A DNA stretch of 64,000 nt from Cohnella thailandensis. Its GTDB lineage: Bacteria; Bacillota; Bacilli; Paenibacillales; Paenibacillaceae. Made by a program: the position numbers and the translations under genes. Positions within the stretch are counted from its first letter, which is position 1, and the number at the start of each line of letters is the position of its first letter. This document shows, piece by piece, positions 58,569-64,000 of the stretch. The notes under the pieces were generated by a model. That model was not told where the DNA came from and ran no database searches. It was given only the letters and a program-made list of their open reading frames with translations. The DNA lies in NCBI RefSeq assembly GCF_014212135.1, contig NZ_JACJVQ010000024.1, positions 310,001 to 374,000 of the forward strand, written 5' to 3'.

Positions 58569-60420
58569 GCTGCGCGAACGTTTGAAGCTTCGCAACACCC
58601 GGCTGAGCTCCAAGCTGATCATGACCTACCTGCTGCTCACCGTCATTCCCATGTCCTTGCTCGGTTACGTCACGTACACCCAATTCACCCGTTCGATCGA
58701 AGAGCAGATCGGCGAATATATGCCTCGGTTTCTCAATCAAGCGAATTCGAATATCGAGCAGCGCCTCATGGAGCTCGCCTCGCTGCCGGATCTGCTGTTC
58801 AACTCGGACGACATGATCGCCATCCTGAGAAGGGACGAGGAACAGAGCGTATCCGACCGGAACAAGGACTTGTTCAGCCTGAACAGCTACATGTCCCGCA
58901 CGTACCTGGGGGGAAGCAACCCGGACGTTCTCGCGGTGTTTCTTCTGTCCAAAAACCGGTTTTTTCAAAGCTCCAAGGTGGCTTATACGGGCTTCGACCG
59001 CGACCAGGCGATCGCTCCCTACCGCTACGAGCTGTCCAACCTGGTCGAAAAGCCGAAAATCATTCTGCCAAGCGAGACGGGCCTGCGCTTCCAGAACGAT
59101 GTCCCCTACATTCTTATCATGAAGCAGATCGCGGATACGGACAATCGGCGCATCCTCGGAACGATGTTCATTGCCGTGCAGCTCACTTTTATCGACCGGA
59201 TCCTGCACGACTTCGAGAAGAACGACAAAGCCGATCTCTGGGTCATGAACGGCAAGGGAGAGAGGCTTTACCATACCGATCCGGAGATGATCGGAACGTT
59301 CGACGCGGAGATCGATCGGTACCCGATCCGCAACGGAAGCTTCCGCACGACGGGCGCGGGGCCGCAGAGGCTCGTGAGCGTGACGGAATCGGCCGAGCTC
59401 GGCTGGGTGTTCGTGCACAGCATCCCTCTGAAATATTTGACGGAGAAAACCGATCTCGTGCGCAACGTGACCGTCTTCGCGTTCATCGGAGTCGTGCTGG
59501 TGACGGCGATTCTCGCGGTCGTTCTGTCGTTGAACATCACGAGGCCGCTCAAGAAGCTGAGCCGCCTGATGAAGAACGCGGAGATGGGGCATTTCCAGGT
59601 GGACCATTCTCTCCAGAGCCGAGACGAGGTCGGTTCCCTGGCCCGCAGCTTCAACTCGATGATCACCACGACGCGCGAGCTGATCCAGACGAACTACCGC
59701 ATCGAGATCCGGCAGAAGGAAGCGGAGCTGTACGCCCTGCAGTCGCAGATCAATCCGCACTTCATCTACAACACGCTGGAGACGATCGGAATGGCGGTGG
59801 AGGAGCGGGAGACGGAGACGGTCGTGGACATGGTGACGCTGCTCGGGCGGATGCTGCGGTTCTCGGTCGGGAACAAAGCGAAGTCCGTGCCCCTGACCGA
59901 CGAGGTGCAGCACATCCGGGACTATCTGACGATCCAGAAGTACCGCTTCGAGGATCGGCTGACGTTCGATATTCAGCTGGGGACCGATATCGAGCGGGAG
60001 AATCTTTATTCGCCTAAGTTCATTCTGCAGCCGATCGTGGAGAACGCCATCAAGCACGGGCTGGAGACGCGCAAGGTGCTGGACATTCAGATCGGAATCG
60101 GCAAGGAGATGAGCTTCCGCTCCGGCAAGCAGGACGTCGTGTATCGCATACGCGACAACGGGCCGGGCATCCCGGCGGAGAGAATGGCGGAGCTGGAGGA
60201 AGCGCTGAGGTCGGATACGCATATCGACAAGGACTCCGGCTTCGGCCTTAGCAACGTAAACGCCCGGATCGTGCTGATGCACGGGCCGGAGTACGGCATC
60301 CAGCTGCATAGCATTTATGGGAAGGGAACGGAGGTCATCGTCAGGATTCCGGCTCTGAACGGGATGGAAGGCTTGGCGGAATCGGAAGGGATGGATAAGA
60401 GCCGGGGCGAGGAGGAGTGA
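58546..60420 (+). CDS. YesM-type sensor histidine kinase
   Basis: A 624-aa kinase. Helix 1 is at about residues 25-46, the extracellular dCache-like sensor at about 48-300, helix 2 at about 304-327, then HAMP. The motif LQSQINPHFIYNTLETIG has the phosphorylated His near 405. The ATPase domain shows IVENAIKHG, DNGPGIP and GFGLSNV. Start ATG 58546 has AAGGA only 2 bp ahead; ATG 58558 is an alternative. It overlaps the sensor lipoprotein and is followed by its response regulator. It is the most likely source of the signal for the class 2 promoters (inference). Confidence 0.93.
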   Translation: MWTNMISRLRERLKLRNTRLSSKLIMTYLLLTVIPMSLLGYVTYTQFTRSIEEQIGEYMPRFLNQANSNIEQRLMELASLPDLLFNSDDMIAILRRDEEQSVSDRNKDLFSLNSYMSRTYLGGSNPDVLAVFLLSKNRFFQSSKVAYTGFDRDQAIAPYRYELSNLVEKPKIILPSETGLRFQNDVPYILIMKQIADTDNRRILGTMFIAVQLTFIDRILHDFEKNDKADLWVMNGKGERLYHTDPEMIGTFDAEIDRYPIRNGSFRTTGAGPQRLVSVTESAELGWVFVHSIPLKYLTEKTDLVRNVTVFAFIGVVLVTAILAVVLSLNITRPLKKLSRLMKNAEMGHFQVDHSLQSRDEVGSLARSFNSMITTTRELIQTNYRIEIRQKEAELYALQSQINPHFIYNTLETIGMAVEERETETVVDMVTLLGRMLRFSVGNKAKSVPLTDEVQHIRDYLTIQKYRFEDRLTFDIQLGTDIERENLYSPKFILQPIVENAIKHGLETRKVLDIQIGIGKEMSFRSGKQDVVYRIRDNGPGIPAERMAELEEALRSDTHIDKDSGFGLSNVNARIVLMHGPEYGIQLHSIYGKGTEVIVRIPALNGMEGLAESEGMDKSRGEEE

Positions 60421-60426
60421 CGGGGG

Positions 60427-62073
60427 ATGCAGAAAATACGGACGGTGATCGTGGACGACGAGGCCCGCATTCGCAGGGGGATTGAGAGACTGGTTCAGTC
60501 CTGCGGCGAGGAATGGGAGGTTGTCGCGACGCTCTCCGACGGCAAGGAGGCGCTCGATTACCTCCATGGCTCGCAGGGCGCGGTCGATCTGCTCATCTCG
60601 GACGTGAAGATGCCGGTGATGGACGGCCTCGCGCTGATCAAGGAAGCGAAGCGGCACTATTCGTTCTACCCGATGCTGATCAGCGGGTATGACGATTTCG
60701 AATATTTGCAGACGGCCATTCGGGAAGGGGCCGTCGATTACCTGCTCAAGCCGGTGGACCGGGAGCAGTTCCGGGAGCGGCTGGCGGAGCTGAGGGCTAA
60801 GATATTGGAAGGGCGAAGCGAGTCGTGGAGGCGGGAGGAGACCGAGCGCCAGGCCGTGAAGCTGAAGCCCGCCCGGCAGACGCAGACGCTGAGCTACATT
60901 ACTTCGGCGGGCATCGATATCGAACGGTTAGGCTATTGGGTCGAGGATTTCCCGCGCGGCCGATACTTGCTTCTCTACGCCAGCTTGGATTCGCTGCCGG
61001 TGAAGTCGAGAGGGTACACGACCAAGGATTGGGAGGCGTACACGTTCGCGCTCGAGAATATCATCGCGGAGGTCGTCGCGAACTACGAGCGCCAGACCGG
61101 CCTTCAAGGCTGGAGCTGGCGGGGCGGCAACACGGACTTCTGGATCTTGATCGGCTGCGGGGACGGCGAGGTCGAGCTGGAGCGGGAAGGGCTTGCTCTG
61201 TCCGAGCAGGTAAGGGGCTCGATTCAGACTTACATGCCCTTTACGATCTCGGTGTCGATCGCGGAACCGATCGAGGACCTGTATCTTCTGCCGGGAGCCC
61301 GGCGGGAAGCGTTGTCGCTGATGCATTATCGGCTGGTGGAAGGGGGCAACCGCGTGTTCCGGCAGGCGGACCGGGCAGCTTCGGAGGAAGCGGACGGCAG
61401 CGCTTCCCTGTCGAGGGCCGAGGTCGAGCTGGCTCAACTGGCGCAGCGGCTCCGGCAAGCGGTCGCTCACGCCAACGCGGAAGAAGCGGAATCGCTGCTA
61501 CGGCAATACTTCGCGGAGCTCGAGAGGTCGGGCTCCCCCGCCGTCATCCGCGGCGCCGCACAGAATCTGCTCATCCAGATTCATTCGGTCGCGCTGGAAG
61601 GGGGCGGAGCGGAAGGAGCCCCCGACTCCGTCGAGCAAGCGATCCGTTCGCTGGACCACGTGACCCGGCTCTCGGAGCTTCGCGGCGAGCTGGCCGGGCG
61701 GATGAACGGGATCATGGGAGCCATCAGGGAGGCTCGCAGCGAGGGCAACCGCAAGCCCGTGGAGCAGGCGAAGGCCTGGATCCGGGACCATCTGGGCGGC
61801 GACCTCTCCATCAAGCGGATCGCCGATCACGTCTACATGAACCCGACCTACTTCTGCGAATATTTTAAGCTGCAGACCGGGGAGACCGTGCTCGACTACG
61901 TTACCCGGCAGCGCATGGAGAAGGCGCGGGAGATGCTCGGCGACCCGGCGGCCAAGCTGCAGGACATCTCGCTCAAGGTCGGCTACCAGGACGTAAAGTA
62001 CTTCAGCAAGCTGTTCAAGGCTTGGGCGGGGGTGTCCCCGTCGAAGTATCGGGAGCAGGCGATGATGGGATAG
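60427..62073 (+). CDS. YesN-type response regulator, AraC DNA-binding
   Basis: A 548-aa regulator. The receiver (1-125) has Asp59 in LLISDVKMPVMDG and Lys in YLLKPVDR. The middle region (about 140-430) is a degenerate cyclase-like linker. The C-terminal AraC domain (about 445-548) has IKRIADHVYMNPTYFCEYFK and LQDISLKVGYQDVKYFSKLF. GGAGGAG and GGGGG precede the ATG, 6 bp after the kinase. It is a candidate activator of the TAGGGCT/GGATTGTTG promoters at 30412 and 41889, since class 1 sites are next to the other YesN gene (inference). Confidence 0.93.
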   Translation: MQKIRTVIVDDEARIRRGIERLVQSCGEEWEVVATLSDGKEALDYLHGSQGAVDLLISDVKMPVMDGLALIKEAKRHYSFYPMLISGYDDFEYLQTAIREGAVDYLLKPVDREQFRERLAELRAKILEGRSESWRREETERQAVKLKPARQTQTLSYITSAGIDIERLGYWVEDFPRGRYLLLYASLDSLPVKSRGYTTKDWEAYTFALENIIAEVVANYERQTGLQGWSWRGGNTDFWILIGCGDGEVELEREGLALSEQVRGSIQTYMPFTISVSIAEPIEDLYLLPGARREALSLMHYRLVEGGNRVFRQADRAASEEADGSASLSRAEVELAQLAQRLRQAVAHANAEEAESLLRQYFAELERSGSPAVIRGAAQNLLIQIHSVALEGGGAEGAPDSVEQAIRSLDHVTRLSELRGELAGRMNGIMGAIREARSEGNRKPVEQAKAWIRDHLGGDLSIKRIADHVYMNPTYFCEYFKLQTGETVLDYVTRQRMEKAREMLGDPAAKLQDISLKVGYQDVKYFSKLFKAWAGVSPSKYREQAMMG

Positions 62074-62121
62074 CATAAAGGCAGGTTTGGGCGGCGGACA
62101 GCGGCTGCAGCTTAATCGGCA

Positions 62122-62159
62122 AACGGCCATCTCCGCCCCATGGGACGAAAATGGCCGTT
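62122..62159. terminator. Hairpin between convergent genes
   Basis: AACGGCCAT pairs perfectly with ATGGCCGTT across a 20-nt loop, between the regulator gene (plus) and the RarD-type gene (minus). No strong T-tract on either side. Confidence 0.4.
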
Positions 62160-62185
62160 ATGACGGTGCGCGAGCTCTTTTGCCG

Positions 62186-63064
62186 TCAGTTCGCCTTCGC
62201 GAGTCTCGCGGCGCGAACCGATGACGCGGCGTATACGACGAGCGATGTCCAGATGAGCGCGAAGCCGACGAGCAGCGCCGGCGAGACCGATTCCTTGAAC
62301 ACGAATACGCTCAGAACCAACATGATCGTCGGCCCAATGTATTGGACGAATCCAAGCGCGGACAGCGCCATCCGGGCGGCCGCCCGCGCAAAGAAGAGCA
62401 GCGGCAGCGCCGTTACCGCGCCGGATAGGAGCAGTTCGACGAACGTGGACGCGGGCAGCGTCCATGCCGTCGTCTTGCCCGCGGCGGCCAAATAGATCCA
62501 GTAGCCGAGCGCGACGGGCAGGACGACGGCCGTCTCCGACAGCAGGCCGACGGAAGCGTCTTGCGCGATCTTCTTCTTCGCGAAGCCGTAAAAGCCGAAC
62601 GACGCGGCCAGCGAGATCGCGACCCACGGGAACCGCCCGTAGTCGATGGCGATGATGAGCACCGCGGCGCCGGCGATGGCAATCGCGAGCCATTGGCCGC
62701 GGTTCGGCTTCTCGCGAAGGAAGACGACCGCCAGCAGCACGTTCAGCAACGGGTTCAAATAATAGCCGAGACTCGTCTCGACGACATGCCCGTTGTTGAC
62801 CGCCCAGATGAAGATGAGCCAATTCGCCGCGATCAGAAGCCCGCTGGCGGCGAGCGGCAGCAGGAGCGCCCGGCTGGTCGCGATCCGCTTCACGTCGCCC
62901 CAACGGCGCTGGACGGCGACGAGAATCCCCATGAAGACGAACGACCAGACGACCCGGTGAGACAGAATCTCTCCTGCCGGCACGTCGTTGAACAGCTTCC
63001 AATAAAGCGGGAGAACTCCCCACATGATATACGCGATAATGGCGTTGACCAACCCGTTGTTCAT
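62186..63064 (-). CDS. RarD/EamA-family transporter
   Basis: A 292-aa membrane protein with ten predicted helices in two EamA repeats (YIMWGVLPLYWKLFNDVPAGEIL near the start, GFVQYIGPTIMLVLSVFVFKE near the C-terminus). RarD proteins were linked to chloramphenicol sensitivity by name, but their substrates are unproven, and amino acid or metabolite export is likely. The start at 63064 is chosen because GGGGAA lies ahead of MNNGLVNAI; the longer frame from 63130 lacks a site. It is monocistronic as far as seen. Confidence 0.9.
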   Translation of the reverse strand: MNNGLVNAIIAYIMWGVLPLYWKLFNDVPAGEILSHRVVWSFVFMGILVAVQRRWGDVKRIATSRALLLPLAASGLLIAANWLIFIWAVNNGHVVETSLGYYLNPLLNVLLAVVFLREKPNRGQWLAIAIAGAAVLIIAIDYGRFPWVAISLAASFGFYGFAKKKIAQDASVGLLSETAVVLPVALGYWIYLAAAGKTTAWTLPASTFVELLLSGAVTALPLLFFARAAARMALSALGFVQYIGPTIMLVLSVFVFKESVSPALLVGFALIWTSLVVYAASSVRAARLAKAN

Positions 63065-63164
63065 AACCGATTCCCCGCTTTTCGCTTCGATGTCTGAACG
63101 GATTATACGCCTCGCTTCGCGCTTAAGCAAAGGAAAAAATTGGTCGGCCGGCAGCGGACTTCCT

Positions 63165-64000
63165 TCAGTTGTTGAAGTAATGTCCCTGTTCCAGATCCGG
63201 GATCAACGCGGGGTGCGCCGGATGCCATCCCAAGCGTTCCTGGGTCCGTGCGCTAGACATCGGGTTGTCGGACGACGCGAAGGATCCGAGAAAGCCGAAG
63301 TGGGCTTCCGCCTCTTCGCGGGAAATGCTGATCGCCGGCAGATTTAGGCGGCGACCGATGATGCCGGCGATGTCGCGGAAGGGCACGCCTTCTTCGCCGA
63401 CCCCGTGCAGCCGCGAGCCGGCCGGCGCGGATTCGACGGCGAGACGGTACAGGCGCGCCGCATCGAGGCGGTGAACGGCCGGCCAACGGTTGGAACCGTC
63501 GCCGACGTAGGCGGAGAAGCCCTTGCCGCGAGCAATGTCGATCAGCATCGGGATGAAGCCATGATCGCCCGGGCCGTGCACGGTCGGTGCGAGACGGACG
63601 ACAGAGGCTCTCACCCCGCGTTCTGCCAGCGAGATCACCGCGTTCTCCGCTGCGCCTCGGGGCACTGCGGAGTCAACCGCGACGTCCTCCGTCCCGAGAA
63701 GCCCCGGCGGGGTCGACCATGCGACCAACAAGGTTCCCGAGGTGAACACGAACGGCTTGCCGGTACCCTCAAGCGCCGCGCCTAACGTCTCGACGGCGCG
63801 CAGGTCGGCTGCGACCGCGCCGGCGAAGTCCGAGAAGTCGGTCTTGAAGCCCAAGTGAATGACTCCGTCTGCTGCGACGGCGCCCTTATGCAGGCTGTCG
63901 AGATCTTCGAGGGAGCCGCGGTGCACCTCGGCTCCGGCTGCCGACAATGACTCGGCAGCCTTGTCCGAGCGGGCAAGGCCGACTACCCGATGCCCTGCAT
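63165..64000 (-). CDS. NAD-dependent epimerase/dehydratase, partial at window edge
   Basis: An extended-type SDR (NAD(P)-binding, WcaG-like). The frame continues without a stop to the right edge, reading GHRVVGLARSDKAAES before MSAAGAEVHRG, so the TTG at 63947 is not the start and the N-terminal Rossmann glycine motif lies beyond the window. At least 278 residues are present. Seen: TSGTLLVAW, VRLAPTVHGPGDHG, NRWPAVHRLDAARLY and a C-terminal RLGWHP. The usual catalytic YxxxK is not evident, being replaced by the region around RGAAENAV. The family includes putative sugar-nucleotide and aldehyde reductases; substrate unknown. Confidence 0.88.
   Translation of the reverse strand, partial: AGHRVVGLARSDKAAESLSAAGAEVHRGSLEDLDSLHKGAVAADGVIHLGFKTDFSDFAGAVAADLRAVETLGAALEGTGKPFVFTSGTLLVAWSTPPGLLGTEDVAVDSAVPRGAAENAVISLAERGVRASVVRLAPTVHGPGDHGFIPMLIDIARGKGFSAYVGDGSNRWPAVHRLDAARLYRLAVESAPAGSRLHGVGEEGVPFRDIAGIIGRRLNLPAISISREEAEAHFGFLGSFASSDNPMSSARTQERLGWHPAHPALIPDLEQGHYFNN

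Noticed and set aside
62561..63097. Plus-strand frame of 178 aa opposite RarD
   Set aside because: Asp/Arg-rich shadow of the membrane protein on the minus strand, with no motif.

Overview
The window looks like chromosome from a GC-rich, Gram-positive member of the Paenibacillaceae (Paenibacillus/Cohnella-like). This rests on strong AGGAGG-type ribosome sites, many lipoproteins with lipobox cysteines, several YesM/YesN-type two-component pairs, LuxS, and sugar ABC importers that carry no ATPase of their own. No rRNA, tRNA, phage, insertion sequence, plasmid or CRISPR genes were seen. Genus assignment is inference.

Layout. (1) 1-16.4 kb: a carbohydrate locus with an HSL-type esterase, a GH3 enzyme, a YesM/YesN pair, two closely related solute-binding lipoproteins flanking one permease pair, and a GH78 alpha-L-rhamnosidase. 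Three promoters here share an exact architecture of two adjacent 22-bp direct repeats followed 40 bp later by TACAAT. (2) 16.5-26.6 kb: sulfur and housekeeping functions. These are luxS with an SDR gene on the minus strand, then a metQ / aminotransferase / metN / metI / iron-type alcohol dehydrogenase / MTA-SAH nucleosidase cassette, a 14-TM efflux pump and a uracil/xanthine permease. (3) 26.8-43.4 kb: a large glycan-handling locus with two mannanase/cellulase-like hydrolases. It continues with a 982-aa membrane-anchored fusion of carbohydrate-binding-like domains to a solute-binding domain, a permease pair, an anchored NHL propeller, a YIP1-type membrane protein, an 848-aa anchored extracellular protein (DUF5696-like), a second permease pair and a Ser/Pro-linker solute-binding lipoprotein. 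A second promoter class (TTGTTG-17-TACAAT with upstream repeats) lies before this block at two clear sites and one weaker one. This is the best candidate for an undescribed system.

(4) 43.5-53 kb: a NIF3-like protein, a LysR regulator divergent from an SGNH esterase plus an anchored GH5 / X2 / CBM46-like glucanase, a YesN-like regulator lacking a receiver domain, a LacI regulator, and a LysR/SDR divergent pair. (5) 53-62 kb: an OmpR-type two-component system followed by a propeller lipoprotein and a stalk-domain protein, then a sugar-sensing triad (binding lipoprotein, YesM kinase, YesN regulator) without transport genes. (6) 62.1-64 kb: RarD-type transporter and an NAD-dependent epimerase running off the right edge, both minus strand.

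Working picture (inference): extracellular sugars are sensed by YesM kinases, and their YesN partners activate the two promoter classes. Polysaccharides are de-esterified and cut outside the cell, and oligosaccharides enter through importers driven by a shared ATPase encoded elsewhere. GH3 and GH78 finish degradation in the cytoplasm. CcpA-like operator sites at several promoters suggest carbon catabolite control.
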